Source of the DNA: Inhella gelatinilytica
GTDB taxonomy: Bacteria; Pseudomonadota; Gammaproteobacteria; Burkholderiales; Burkholderiaceae_C
Direction of reading: 5' to 3'
Assembly (NCBI RefSeq): GCF_016093295.1
Contig: NZ_JAEDAL010000010.1
Coordinates: forward strand, 1 to 64,000
DNA length: 64,000 nt
Part shown: piece by piece, positions 7,701-19,368 of the stretch
Position numbering within the stretch: the first letter of the stretch is position 1
Layout of the letters: every line of letters begins with the position of its first letter
Notes under the pieces: generated by a model
What the model saw: only the letters and a program-made list of their open reading frames with translations
The model's database searches: none
What the model was told of the DNA's origin: nothing
Program-made: the position numbers and the translations under genes

Positions 7701-10460
7701 TCAGTGGGCGGCTTCCCAACTGGGGCCGAAGCCCACCTCCGCCAGCAGCGGCACCTTGAGCTGCGCCACACCCGCCATCAGTGCCGGGACCTGGCTGGCC
7801 ACCCAGTCCCGCTCGGCTTCCGGGAGCTCAAACACCAATTCGTCGTGCACCTGCATGACGATCAGCGTCTGCTTGCCCGCCTCGTCGAGCGCGCGCTGCA
7901 CGGCCATCATGGCCAGTTTGATCAAGTCCGCCGCCGTGCCCTGCATGGGCGCATTGATGGCCTGGCGCTCGGCGGCCGCCTTGCGCGGGCCGTTGCCACC
8001 CTTGATCTCCGGCAGCCAAAGGCGGCGCCCGAACACCGTCTCCACATAGCCCTTGTCCTTGGCGGCGGCACGGGTCTCGTCCATGTAGCGGCGCACGCCT
8101 TGGAAGCGGGCGAAGTACAAGTCGATGTAGTCCTTGGCGGCCTTGGGTTCGATCCCCAGCTGGCTGGCCAGGCCATAGGCCCCCATGCCGTAGATCAGGC
8201 CAAAGTTGATGGCCTTGGCCGCGCGGCGCTGTTCGGTGGACACCTGGTCGAGGCCGGTCCCAAACACCTCGGCCGCGGTGGCGCGGTGGATGTCCGCCCC
8301 GCTGGCGAAAGCCGCCAGCATGGCCGGGTCCTCGCTCAGGTGGGCCATGATGCGCAACTCGATCTGCGAGTAATCCGCGCTGGCGATGAGCTTGCCCGGC
8401 GGGGCAACGAAGGCCTCGCGGATGCGCCGCCCCTCCTGCGTGCGGACCGGGATGTTCTGCAGGTTGGGGTCATTGCTGGCCAAGCGCCCGGTCACCGCCA
8501 CGGCCTGTGCGTAATGGGTGTGCACCCGGCCCGTGGCCGGATTGACCATCAGCGGCAGCTTGTCCGTGTAGGTGCTTTTGAGCTTGGCCAGGCTGCGGTG
8601 CTCCAGGATCTTGGCCGGCAGCGGGAAATCCTGCGCCAGCTCGGTCAGCACCTCTTCGTCGGTGGAAGGCGCACCAGTGGCGGTCTTCTTCTTGATCGGC
8701 AGCCCCAGCTTGCCGAACAGAATCTCACCGATCTGCTTGGGGCTGCCCAGGTTGAAGGGCTGGCCCGCCAACTGCGTCAACTCCTGCTCCAGCGTCAGCA
8801 GGCGTTGGCCCAACTCATGGCTCTGGGTTTGCAGGCGAGCGGCGTCCACAAACACACCGTTGCGCTCGATGCGAGCGAGCAGCGCCGAGGTCGGCATTTC
8901 AATGTGCTCGTACACATAGCGCAGGCCCGGTTCGGCCAGCACCCGGGGCAGCAGGCGCTGGTGCACGCCCAGGCACATCTCGCTGTCCTCGCAAGAGTAC
9001 TCGCTGGCACGGGCCACATCCACCTGGGCAAACGGAATTTGCTTGGCGCCCTTGCCGCACAAGTCCTCATAGCTCAGCCCCTTGCGGCCGAGCTCGCGGT
9101 CGGCCAGCGCCTCCAGGCTGTGGCTCTTGTGCGCCTCCAGGACGTAGCTTTGCAGCATGGTGTCGTGCTGGTAGCCCGCCACGGCAATGCCATGGTTGGC
9201 AAACACGTGGGTGTCGTACTTGACGTTTTGACCCAATTTGGGGCGCGTGGCATCTTCGAGCCAGGGCTTGAGCCGGGCCAGCACAGCGTCCAGCGGCAGT
9301 TGTTCGGGGGCATCCAGACCCGCATGACGCAGCGGGATGTAGCAAGCCTCCCACGGCGCCACGCTAAAGCTCAAGCCCACGATCTGGGCTTCAAGGTTGA
9401 CCAGGGAATCGGTCTCCGTGTCCAAGGCCACCAAATCCGCCGCCTGCAGCTTGGCCAGCCACACGTCGACTTGCGCCCAGGTCGTCACCGTCTCGTACCG
9501 CTTGTCTTGCAGCGGCGGCAGAGGTAAGGCCTCGACAACGGCCGATTCGCTGGCCGACGCCGCGGCGGGCGAATCCGCGCCGCCTTGGGCCTCCAACTCC
9601 CGCTTCCAGGTCTTGAAGCCGTTGCGGGCGAAGAAATCCAGCAAGCCAGCCCGGTCCACCGCGCCAAAGGCCAGCCCTTCGACCGATGGCCAAGGGTTCA
9701 AGTGCTCCGACAGATTGCAATCCGTCTTGATCGTGACGAGTTGGCGCCCCATGGGCAGCCAGTCCAGTGCTTTGCGCAGGTTTTCGCCGGCCACACCTTT
9801 GATGGCCCCGGCCGCAGCCATCACAGCATCCAGCGAACCGTGTTCCGCGATCCATTTGGCCGCGGTTTTGGGGCCGACCTTCTCCACACCGGGCACGTTG
9901 TCCACGGTGTCGCCCATCAGGGTGAGGTAATCAATGATGCGGTTGGGGGGCACACCAAACTTGGCCGCCACGCCCACTTCGTCCAGGCGCTCGTTGCTCA
10001 TGGTGTTGATCAAGGTGACGGCGGGCGTGACGAGCTGCGCCATGTCCTTGTCCCCCGTACTGATCACCACCTGATGCCCACTGGCCTCCCCGACACGCGC
10101 CAGGGTACCGATGGCGTCGTCCGCCTCGATGCCCGGCACCACCAGCACCGGCCATCCCAACAGGCGAACCACCTCGTGGATCAGCGGAATTTGCGCCCGC
10201 AAGTCGTCCGGCATGGGCGCGCGCTGGGCTTTGTAGTCGGGATACCAGTCGTCGCGGAAGGTTTTGCCCGGCGCATCAAACACGCAAGCCGCGTGGGCAC
10301 TGGGAAAGCGGTCGCGCAGCTGTTTGAGCATGGCCACCATGCCGTGCACGGCACCCGTGGCCTGGCCTTCGGGGCCGCGCAAATCGGGCATCGCGTGGTA
10401 GGCACGGTAGAGGTAGCTGCTGCCATCGACCAGCAGCAGCATTGGAAAGTCAGCGTTCAT
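7701..10460 (-). CDS. polA: DNA polymerase I
   Basis: This full-length 919-aa PolA fills gaps in lagging-strand synthesis and repair. The 5'-3' exonuclease starts at LLLVDGSSYLYRAYHAMP. The 3'-5' proofreading domain keeps its acidic residues (the DTE in ALDTETDSL, the Asp in NVKYDTHVF and the YxxxD in EYSCEDSE), so proofreading should work. The polymerase domain has DYSQIELRIMAHLS (motif A), the O-helix RRAAKAINFGLIYGM (motif B) and VMQVHDELVFE (motif C). The start at 10460 matches the usual distance to LLLVDGSS. It is transcribed divergently from the DUF2782 gene with under 40 bp between them. Confidence 0.97.
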   Translation of the reverse strand: MNADFPMLLLVDGSSYLYRAYHAMPDLRGPEGQATGAVHGMVAMLKQLRDRFPSAHAACVFDAPGKTFRDDWYPDYKAQRAPMPDDLRAQIPLIHEVVRLLGWPVLVVPGIEADDAIGTLARVGEASGHQVVISTGDKDMAQLVTPAVTLINTMSNERLDEVGVAAKFGVPPNRIIDYLTLMGDTVDNVPGVEKVGPKTAAKWIAEHGSLDAVMAAAGAIKGVAGENLRKALDWLPMGRQLVTIKTDCNLSEHLNPWPSVEGLAFGAVDRAGLLDFFARNGFKTWKRELEAQGGADSPAAASASESAVVEALPLPPLQDKRYETVTTWAQVDVWLAKLQAADLVALDTETDSLVNLEAQIVGLSFSVAPWEACYIPLRHAGLDAPEQLPLDAVLARLKPWLEDATRPKLGQNVKYDTHVFANHGIAVAGYQHDTMLQSYVLEAHKSHSLEALADRELGRKGLSYEDLCGKGAKQIPFAQVDVARASEYSCEDSEMCLGVHQRLLPRVLAEPGLRYVYEHIEMPTSALLARIERNGVFVDAARLQTQSHELGQRLLTLEQELTQLAGQPFNLGSPKQIGEILFGKLGLPIKKKTATGAPSTDEEVLTELAQDFPLPAKILEHRSLAKLKSTYTDKLPLMVNPATGRVHTHYAQAVAVTGRLASNDPNLQNIPVRTQEGRRIREAFVAPPGKLIASADYSQIELRIMAHLSEDPAMLAAFASGADIHRATAAEVFGTGLDQVSTEQRRAAKAINFGLIYGMGAYGLASQLGIEPKAAKDYIDLYFARFQGVRRYMDETRAAAKDKGYVETVFGRRLWLPEIKGGNGPRKAAAERQAINAPMQGTAADLIKLAMMAVQRALDEAGKQTLIVMQVHDELVFELPEAERDWVASQVPALMAGVAQLKVPLLAEVGFGPSWEAAH

Positions 10461-10498
10461 GGGCGGATTGTCGGGGCGATGGGAGAATGCCGCGCATC

Positions 10499-10873
10499 AT
10501 GCAAAAACTCCTCGCCAGCCTCGCGCTGGCCGGGCTGAGCCTGAGCCCCGCCCAGGCCACGGAGCCCCCCCCACCACCCGAATTGCGTCAGGTCGACACC
10601 CCGACGCGCGTTGCCGCGACCCCGTCGGCCGCCAGCGCGCCGGCCACTCCAGCGTCAGAACCCCGTCGCCTTCGGACGCGCGGGGCGGAGCGCGTGCGCA
10701 TCGTGGAGGACGCCTTCAACCGATCCGAAGAGCACCTGGACGCCCGCGAACGCGTGGTGCGGGTGGTGATTCACCCCAAGAACGGCGCCCCGTCCTACGA
10801 GTTAAGGCCCACGCAAGCCACCGACGAGCAACCGATGGTCGGCCCGCGCCGCTGGAAATTGATGGATTTTTGA
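10499..10873 (+). CDS. DUF2782 exported protein
   Basis: This 124-aa protein has a clear signal peptide (MQKLLASLALAGLSLSPAQA). A Pro/Ala-rich linker and a conserved C-terminal half follow (VRIVEDAFNRSEE ... VIHPKNGAPSYEL), the DUF2782 domain commonly found beside polA and thrB in proteobacteria. The second ATG is preferred: GGGAG lies 13 bp upstream of it but is almost fused to the first ATG (10487). The stop overlaps the thrB start by one base (TGATG). The protein is probably periplasmic and its function is unknown. Confidence 0.85.
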   Translation: MQKLLASLALAGLSLSPAQATEPPPPPELRQVDTPTRVAATPSAASAPATPASEPRRLRTRGAERVRIVEDAFNRSEEHLDARERVVRVVIHPKNGAPSYELRPTQATDEQPMVGPRRWKLMDF

Positions 10874-11853
10874 TGGCTGTCTACACCCCTGTTTCGGAGC
10901 AACAGGCTCAAGCGCTGCTCGACCGTTTGGGCCTGGGGCAGCTGCATCAACTCAGCGGCATTGGCGCCGGCATTGAAAACAGCAATTTTTTCGTGGACTG
11001 CACGGCCGGTCGCGTGGTCTTGACCCTGTTCGAGCGCCTGGGGCCTGACCAGCTTCCCTTCTACCTGGGGCTGATGCAGCACCTGGCGCGCAAAGGCCTG
11101 CCGGTCCCCGCGCCGCGGCCCGACGCCCAGGGCGACATCCTGTTTGAAGTGGCAGGCAAGCCCGCCGCGGTGGTCAGTTGCTTGCGAGGTGGGCATCAGC
11201 TCTCCCCCAACACCTTCCACTGCGAGCAATTGGGCCGCACCCTGGCCCAGATGCACGAAGCCGTGGTTGATTTCCCCCTGACCCAGCCGAATTTGCGCGG
11301 GCTGACGTGGTGGCAAGCCACCGTGCCGGCCCTGTTGCCGCTGCTCAGCGCTGAGGCGGCCACTTTGTTGGCGGACGAGTTGGCGTTCCAAACCGAATTG
11401 GCCGCTTCGCCCGCCTTCGCGCAGCTCCCGCGCGGTGCCATCCATGCCGATTTGTTTCGGGACAACGCCATGTTCGAGGGCCTGCCCGGCCGCGAACGAC
11501 TGTGTGGGGTGTTCGACTTCTACTTTGCCGGAACCGACACCTTCCTGTTTGACCTGGCCGTCTGCCTCAACGACTGGGCCATCGACTTGGCCACCGGCCG
11601 CTTGATTGACGAACGGGCCACCGCCCTGGTTCAGGCCTACGAGTCCGTTCGCCCGTTGACGGCTGCGGAACACCGCCTGCTCCCCGCGCTCTTGCGGGCG
11701 GCCGCGCTGCGGTTCTGGATCAGTCGTCTGAACGATTGGTACCGCCCGCGCGACGCCCAATTGCTCAAGCCCCACGACCCCACCCACTTTGAACGGGTCT
11801 TGGTTGAGCGCCGCGCCAACCCCTGGCATGCCTTGAAGGATTTGTCGCAGTGA
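10873..11853 (+). CDS. thrB: Homoserine kinase (ThrB type II, APH fold)
   Basis: The enzyme phosphorylates homoserine in threonine synthesis. It is the aminoglycoside-phosphotransferase-fold type, not the GHMP type of E. coli. Evidence is an early nucleotide-binding region (GIGAGIENSNFFVDC), the catalytic loop HADLFRDNAMF (HxDxxxxN) and the metal-binding FDFYFAG segment. Its 326 aa is normal. It is translationally linked to the DUF2782 gene and to the downstream membrane protein (GTGA overlap). The pathway partners hom and thrC are about 41 kb away in this window. Confidence 0.95.
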   Translation: MAVYTPVSEQQAQALLDRLGLGQLHQLSGIGAGIENSNFFVDCTAGRVVLTLFERLGPDQLPFYLGLMQHLARKGLPVPAPRPDAQGDILFEVAGKPAAVVSCLRGGHQLSPNTFHCEQLGRTLAQMHEAVVDFPLTQPNLRGLTWWQATVPALLPLLSAEAATLLADELAFQTELAASPAFAQLPRGAIHADLFRDNAMFEGLPGRERLCGVFDFYFAGTDTFLFDLAVCLNDWAIDLATGRLIDERATALVQAYESVRPLTAAEHRLLPALLRAAALRFWISRLNDWYRPRDAQLLKPHDPTHFERVLVERRANPWHALKDLSQ

Positions 11854-12743
11854 AGCCCAATGGTTTGCGCCTTGTTTTGCACAGCGTGCCCGCTGCCCAG
11901 GGGTGGCGCTGGATTGCCCTGGGGTGGCAGGTCTTTCGCCGCGCCCCCATGCCCCTGAGTGGCTTGTTTGCGGGCTACTTGTTCTTGGCTTCGTTGCTGA
12001 GTTTGCTGGGGCTTGCAGGCGCCCTGCTTAGCTTGATGGCGGTGCCTTTTGTGGGTCTGGCCTTCATGCTCAGCACCCACCGTGTACTGCAGAACAAGCC
12101 CTTTGAGTGGCAAGCCTTGCTCCAACCCCTCAAGCTCACGCGCAGTCGGGCGCAGGCTCAACTCAAGCTCGGGGTGATTTACGCCGTGGCCTTGGTCGCG
12201 GTCCTGACGCTGGGCGATCAGGTCGATGGCGGCCAATTGGATGCCCTGCACAAGACGTTGTCCGAAGCCGGCTCCGACGACGCGGGACGGGCTGCAGCGG
12301 AGAAGGCCCTGACGGATGCGCTGGGCAATCCGGACTTCTGGGGTGGGGTGGCACTTCGCACCCTGGGCGTCTTGCTGATCTCCATCCCGTTTTGGCACGC
12401 ACCGGCCCTCGTCCACTGGGGCGGACAAGGCGCCTTACAGGCCTTGTTCTCCAGCACCCTGGGGTTGTGGCGCAATCGGGCGGCCTTTTTTGTCAATGGT
12501 TTGGGTTGGGCCGCATGGTTGTTTGGCCTCAGCAGCGTGCTGAGTCTGGTGTTGGGGGTCTTGGGGCTGGGGGGTTTGGTGCCTTTGATGGCCATGCCCT
12601 TGGGGCTCTTCCTGGCCACCGTATTCAACGCCAGCCTCTATTTCATGTTTGTGGACAGCTTCCGATTCGTGGCCGCTGACACCCCGGCCGCCTCCGACGG
12701 CAGCGCCCCGGCGGAGCCGCCGCCTCCCGAATTACCGACCTGA
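11850..12743 (+). CDS. BPSS1780-type multi-pass membrane protein
   Basis: This 297-aa inner-membrane protein has about six hydrophobic segments. One pair falls near residues 38-78 (LFAGYLFLASLLSLLGLAG...), one near 110 (LGVIYAVALVAVLTLG), and more in the C-terminal half (FVNGLGWAAWLFGLSSVLSLVLG). It matches the unclassified betaproteobacterial membrane family named after BPSS1780. The GTG start overlaps the thrB stop. The C-terminus is Pro/Glu-rich and probably cytoplasmic. No function can be read. Confidence 0.75.
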   Translation: MKPNGLRLVLHSVPAAQGWRWIALGWQVFRRAPMPLSGLFAGYLFLASLLSLLGLAGALLSLMAVPFVGLAFMLSTHRVLQNKPFEWQALLQPLKLTRSRAQAQLKLGVIYAVALVAVLTLGDQVDGGQLDALHKTLSEAGSDDAGRAAAEKALTDALGNPDFWGGVALRTLGVLLISIPFWHAPALVHWGGQGALQALFSSTLGLWRNRAAFFVNGLGWAAWLFGLSSVLSLVLGVLGLGGLVPLMAMPLGLFLATVFNASLYFMFVDSFRFVAADTPAASDGSAPAEPPPPELPT

Positions 12744-12748
12744 AGATC

Positions 12749-13286
12749 ATGAGCCGCGTACGCTGCGCGCGCTGTGGCCGTGTTCGCTGCTTGTGTGTCT
12801 GGATTCCGCCGCCACTCCCGCATCAAACGGAACTCTTCGTTTTGCAGCACCCCTTGGAGGTGCAAGAGGTCAAGGGCACCGGGCGCCTTGCGCAGCTCGC
12901 CTTGGCTTGCGTCCATCGGGTCGTGGGCGAACGGTTTGAACCGCCGCCCAATCCAGAGCGGCGCTTTGAAGCCCTGCTTTACCCCGGCACGGGGCCAACG
13001 GAATCCCTGGCGGGCACGCCCCCGGAGCGCCTGCGGCTCTACGTGCTGGACGGCACCTGGCGCAAAAGCCGCCGGCTGTTGCATCTGAACCCCTGGCTGG
13101 CCGCCCTGCCCCGTCTCAGTTTGAACGCGCCGCTGGCCAGCACCTACGGTCAAGCCCGCAAAGCCCATGCCCCGCATCAGCTGTCAACGCTGGAAGCCTG
13201 CGCCGCCGCGTTGCAGCAACTGGAAGGTCTGGACCCGGCGCCGCTGATGCAGCTTCAGGCGGACCTGATCCGCAGCCTGCTGGCCT

Positions 13287-13300
<14 letters not shown>
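12749..13300 (+). CDS. tapT: DTW-domain tRNA-uridine aminocarboxypropyltransferase
   Basis: This 183-aa protein of the DTW family transfers the 3-amino-3-carboxypropyl group of AdoMet to a tRNA uridine (acp3U). An N-terminal cysteine cluster (CARCGRVRCLC, residues 6-16) precedes the HPxExxKxT region (about 34-44) and the signature DGTW at 101-104. It follows the membrane-protein gene by 5 bp. Its last 14 bp overlap the 3' end of the opposing helicase gene, so the two stop codons are interleaved. Confidence 0.88.
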
Positions 13301-15632
<2,332 letters not shown>

Positions 15633-15668
15633 GAGGGGGCGGATTGTCGCTGCCCGGTCAGACGGGCC

Positions 15669-16094
15669 TCAAAGCAACGGCCGCCGACGCACCGTTCGAC
15701 CCTCCCGGATCAAGAACAAACCCCAGACCAGCACCAAGACGCCGCTCGCCAGGGCGAAGGTGATGTCCAGGCCATCGAAGCCGCTGCCCGTCTGCGCGCC
15801 GGTCCAAACGCGGTACTGCGCCCGCCCCACGGCCCAAGGGAAAAGGGCCAGTGCGGTGTTCGCCGCGCCAGCCACGCCCAACGCCAGCCACGAGCCCCGC
15901 TGGCTCAGGGCCGCCACACCGCCGTACACCCCACCCAATCCGACAAACAGCAGGCCGGTGAGGCCCATCTGGAAGACCAACCCCACGCCAAAAACCAGCA
16001 GGCTCAGCGCAATCAAGGCCTGCACGGCCGCCTGGGCCAAGACCGGCGGGCTCAAGGCATCCACGGGATGGGGGGCGGTCGGTTCTGAGGTCAC
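15669..16094 (-). CDS. Small four-helix membrane protein, unknown function
   Basis: This 141-aa protein has four predicted transmembrane stretches (about residues 24-40, 44-62, 68-90 and 110-130), short loops, and an Arg-rich cytoplasmic tail (REGRTVRRRPLL). It has a GTG start. It lies 36 bp upstream of uvrD on the same strand and may share its transcript. I recognise no family. Confidence 0.65.
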   Translation of the reverse strand: MTSEPTAPHPVDALSPPVLAQAAVQALIALSLLVFGVGLVFQMGLTGLLFVGLGGVYGGVAALSQRGSWLALGVAGAANTALALFPWAVGRAQYRVWTGAQTGSGFDGLDITFALASGVLVLVWGLFLIREGRTVRRRPLL

Positions 16095-16220
16095 AGCGGA
16101 CGATTTCCGTCAAGAGGTGGAACAACGGCTGGGCCAAGGCCCGGCGCAGGCAGGGCGCTGCGATTGATTGTGCGCCCCGTGCCGAACGGCATCACTCCTT
16201 GATTGGGCGACACTTTCCAG

Positions 16221-18221
16221 ATGACGACCCCTGCTCTTCGCCCCCTCTTGGCTGCGCTTGCGCTGGCCGCACCGTACGCCCAGGCCCAGGATCGCCCGCT
16301 GGCCTGTACCGACTTCTACGCCCATGTGAACGGCGCCTGGATGGCGCAGACCGAGTTGCCGCCCGAGCGCTCGCGCATCGGCGCTTTTGACGGCCTGCGT
16401 GTGCGCAACGAGGAGCTTTTGCAAAAAGCCCTGAACCAGTTGGAGCCGACCCAGGCCAGCACCCCGGGCCTGCGCCACGCCGCCACGCTGTGGCGCTCGG
16501 GCATGGACACCGCGGCCATTGAACGCCAAGGGTTGGCGGCTCTAAAGCCCCTGCTCGACGCCCTGTCCAGCCTGCAGCGCCGTGAACAACTGCCCGCGCT
16601 GCTGGCGCAGATGGCGCGGCACCAGGTCAGCGGCCCCTTTGCCGTGGGCGTGCGCCCCGACGTGATGAACACCACGCGGCACACCCTGTCCATCGGCCAA
16701 AGCGGCCTGACCCTGCCCGACCGCGACGACTACACCCGCGCCGACGCCACGGCGCAGGGCCTGCGCAGCGCCGCTCGCGACTACCGTGCGACCTTGCTCA
16801 AGGCGGCGGATGGCGCAGCCCCCAGCACCGAGCGCCTCGATGCCCTGGAGCAGTTCGAGGCCCGCCTTGCGGCCGCCAGCAGCGCCCGGGTGGACCTGCG
16901 CAACCCGCGCGCCAATTACCACCCCCACCTCGCTGCCAGCCTGCAAGCCCAGGCGCCGGGCCTCGATTGGGCGGCCTGGATCCAGGCCTTGGGCCTGCCC
17001 GAGCGCGCACCGGCCCGTTTTGTCGTCGGCCAGCCGGATTACCTCAAAGCCGTGGCCCGCGAAGCGGCCGAGGCCCCGCTCCCCCTCTGGCGCGATTACC
17101 TGCGCCTGCGCGTGCTGGACGCCTTTGCCGCCGCCGGCCCCAAGGCCTTGCAAGACGCGCACTTCGCCTATTACGACCAGACTCAGCGCGGCTTGTTGCA
17201 GCCCGCACCGCGCCATGAACGGGTGGTCGAACTGATCGGCGGCCGCTACGGCGGCGCCCCGCTGGCCATGACGCTGGGAGAGGCCTTCGTCCAGGTGGCC
17301 TTCCCGGCCGAGGCGGCGCGCCGCTCTGCCGCCCTGGTGGAGGACATCAAGGCCGCGCTGCGCGAACGCATCTTCGCCCTGCCGTGGATGGCGCCCGCCA
17401 CCAAGCTCAGGGCACTGGACAAGCTGAACGCCATGTCGCCCAAGATTGGGGCCCCGGCCCAGTGGCCGACCTGGGTTGGCTTGCAAACACGCGCCGATGA
17501 TTTCCTGGGCAATCTGGTGCGTGGCGCCCAGTGGCAATGGGCCCAGCGCGCCCAAGACCTGGGTCAACCGGTGGACCGCAGCCGCTGGTTCACCAGCCCG
17601 CACATCGTCAATGCCTTCGCCGGCGGCCTGAACGAGATCGTGTTTCCGGCCGGCATCTTGCAGCCGCCCTTCTTCTCGGCCAGCGCCGACGATGCGGCCA
17701 ATTTCGGCGGCATTGGGATGGTGATCGGGCACGAAATCATTCACCACTTTGACGACCGGGGCCGCCAATTCGACGCGGTGGGCAACCTGAACGACTGGTG
17801 GACGGCCGCCGATGCTGCAGCCTACCAACAGCGGGCCGATGAAGTGGTACGTCTCTACGGGAGCTTCGAGGCCGCGCCGGGCGAGTTTGTCAACGGCCGT
17901 CTGACCCTGGGCGAGAACATCTCGGACATGGCCGGCGTGCAAATCGCCTACGCCGGCTTGCTCAAGTCGCTCAAGCGCACGCCCAACGCACCGCGCGCCG
18001 ATGGTCTGACGCCCCAGCAAGGCTTCTTCACGCAGACCGGCCTGATTTGGCGCAGCAAGATGCGCACCGAGGCCTTGATTCAGCAACTGCGCACCGACAG
18101 CCACTCGCCCCCGCGCTTCCGCGTGCTGGCCCCGTTGGCGCACAGCCCGGCCTTTGCCGAGGCCTTTGGCTGCCGCGCTGGCGACCCCATGGTGGCCGAA
18201 CCGCGCATCAGCATCTGGTGA
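16221..18221 (+). CDS. M13-family (neprilysin-type) zinc metallopeptidase
   Basis: This 666-aa exported endopeptidase starts with a signal peptide (MTTPALRPLLAALALAAPYAQA). The family-typical CTDFYAHVNGAW follows, with its conserved Cys. Zinc and catalytic residues are in IGHEIIHHFDDRGRQFD (HExxH). The third ligand is in ENISDMAGVQIAY, and substrate binding lies in NAFAGGLNEIVFPAGILQPPFF. It ends in SIW, and the terminal Trp is typical of M13. It probably cleaves peptides in the periplasm. The ATG at 16221 is preferred over an upstream TTG because it opens directly on the signal peptide. The stop overlaps the next ATG (TGATG). Confidence 0.94.
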   Translation: MTTPALRPLLAALALAAPYAQAQDRPLACTDFYAHVNGAWMAQTELPPERSRIGAFDGLRVRNEELLQKALNQLEPTQASTPGLRHAATLWRSGMDTAAIERQGLAALKPLLDALSSLQRREQLPALLAQMARHQVSGPFAVGVRPDVMNTTRHTLSIGQSGLTLPDRDDYTRADATAQGLRSAARDYRATLLKAADGAAPSTERLDALEQFEARLAAASSARVDLRNPRANYHPHLAASLQAQAPGLDWAAWIQALGLPERAPARFVVGQPDYLKAVAREAAEAPLPLWRDYLRLRVLDAFAAAGPKALQDAHFAYYDQTQRGLLQPAPRHERVVELIGGRYGGAPLAMTLGEAFVQVAFPAEAARRSAALVEDIKAALRERIFALPWMAPATKLRALDKLNAMSPKIGAPAQWPTWVGLQTRADDFLGNLVRGAQWQWAQRAQDLGQPVDRSRWFTSPHIVNAFAGGLNEIVFPAGILQPPFFSASADDAANFGGIGMVIGHEIIHHFDDRGRQFDAVGNLNDWWTAADAAAYQQRADEVVRLYGSFEAAPGEFVNGRLTLGENISDMAGVQIAYAGLLKSLKRTPNAPRADGLTPQQGFFTQTGLIWRSKMRTEALIQQLRTDSHSPPRFRVLAPLAHSPAFAEAFGCRAGDPMVAEPRISIW

Positions 18222-18640
18222 TGGCCTCGGCCAAGACTCTGCTCAGCCCACAGTCCGCCTGCCCCTGCGGCCACCCCCGGCCCTATGCGGCGTGCTGCGG
18301 GCGCTATCACCAGGCCTTTGCCGAGAGCGGGGCGCTGACCGCCCCCACGGCCGAGGCCCTGATGCGCAGCCGCTACAGCGCCTTTGTGGTCGATGCGCGG
18401 GCCTACCTGCTGGCCAGCTGGCACCCACGCACGCGCCCCGAGGCGCTGGAGCCGCCCGAGCCCGGCCTGCGCTGGTTGGGCTTGGAGGTGCACGAGCATG
18501 CGCCCCTCGACGACACCCACGCCACCGTGCGCTTTGTGGCGCGCAGCAAACTGGGGGGGCGGGCCCATCGTTTGAGCGAAACCAGCCGCTTTGAGCGGGT
18601 TGACGGGCAGTGGCTTTATGTCGACGGCGACCTGGGCTGA
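18221..18640 (+). CDS. ychJ: YchJ-family protein with SEC-C motif
   Basis: This 139-aa UPF0225 protein has an N-terminal SEC-C zinc motif (CPCGHPRPYAACCGRYH), then the family's MRSRYSAFV segment and an NTF2-like barrel ending SRFERVDGQWLYVDG. The molecular role of the family is not established. It overlaps the peptidase gene by one base and the pseudouridine synthase by 23 bp. Confidence 0.9.
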   Translation: MASAKTLLSPQSACPCGHPRPYAACCGRYHQAFAESGALTAPTAEALMRSRYSAFVVDARAYLLASWHPRTRPEALEPPEPGLRWLGLEVHEHAPLDDTHATVRFVARSKLGGRAHRLSETSRFERVDGQWLYVDGDLG

Positions 18641-19349
18641 GCCCACCCCTGCCGGCCTTCTGGATGTCGTGGCCGAAGGGCCGGGCTGGCGCGCCATCAA
18701 CAAGCCGGCTGGCCTCTTGGTTCACCCGAGCGCGCTGGATGCCCAGGAGACCGACACCGTGGTCGCCCGCGCCGCCGCGCAATGGGGCGATGCGGGCGAT
18801 GCAGGCGGTGCCTGGCACCCAGTGCACCGCTTGGACAAAGGCACCAGCGGGCTCTTGCTGCTGGCCCAGGACCCGGCCCTGCTGTCGGCCTGGGGCGCGG
18901 CCTTTCGCGATGGACAAGTGAAAAAACGCTACCTGGGGCTGGTGCGGGGTTGGCCGGGCGCCGAGGCGGGCACCGTCGATCACCCTTTGGCGCGCGACCC
19001 AGAGCTGCCCTCACAGGGGCAGCCGCAGTGGCCGGCCCAGACCCATTGGACGGTGCTGAACCGCCACGAATGGCCGGTGGCCACGCAGCCCGGTTTTGCC
19101 ACCACCCGCACGGCGCTCCTGCGGCTCGAACCCGAACAAGGCCGCCGTCATCAGATTCGCCGCCACTGCAAGCACATGGCCCATCCGCTGATTGGCGATG
19201 CCACGCACGGCAAAGGGCCGCTCAACCGCGCACTGGCCGCCCACTTCGGCCTGCAGCGTCTGTGGCTCCACGCGGAAATCCTCACCCTGCCCGAAGGCCG
19301 CGTGCTGCACGCACCGCCGGGGCCCGAATGGGCCGCCCTGCGCGGCTGA
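18618..19349 (+). CDS. truC: RluA-family pseudouridine synthase, TruC-like
   Basis: This 243-aa enzyme isomerises uridine to pseudouridine, probably in tRNA (position 65 in TruC). The catalytic Asp lies in HRLDKGTSGLLLLA. The downstream RRHQIRRHCKHMAHPLIGD block is the standard RluA motif III, and the CKHMAHPLIGD wording matches TruC better than RluA, C or D. There is no S4 domain. The ATG at 18618 lies within the end of ychJ, and the 3' end faces the histidine kinase gene with 19 bp between. Confidence 0.88.
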   Translation: MSTATWAEPTPAGLLDVVAEGPGWRAINKPAGLLVHPSALDAQETDTVVARAAAQWGDAGDAGGAWHPVHRLDKGTSGLLLLAQDPALLSAWGAAFRDGQVKKRYLGLVRGWPGAEAGTVDHPLARDPELPSQGQPQWPAQTHWTVLNRHEWPVATQPGFATTRTALLRLEPEQGRRHQIRRHCKHMAHPLIGDATHGKGPLNRALAAHFGLQRLWLHAEILTLPEGRVLHAPPGPEWAALRG

Positions 19350-19368
19350 AGCCCGAGCACGTGCTGAA

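Noticed and set aside
6399-9527. Long plus-strand open frame (about 1,040 codons) opposite lolC and polA
   Set aside because: It is antisense to two well-conserved genes, and its product is a His/Gly/Arg-rich sequence with no recognisable domain, as expected of a GC-rich shadow frame.
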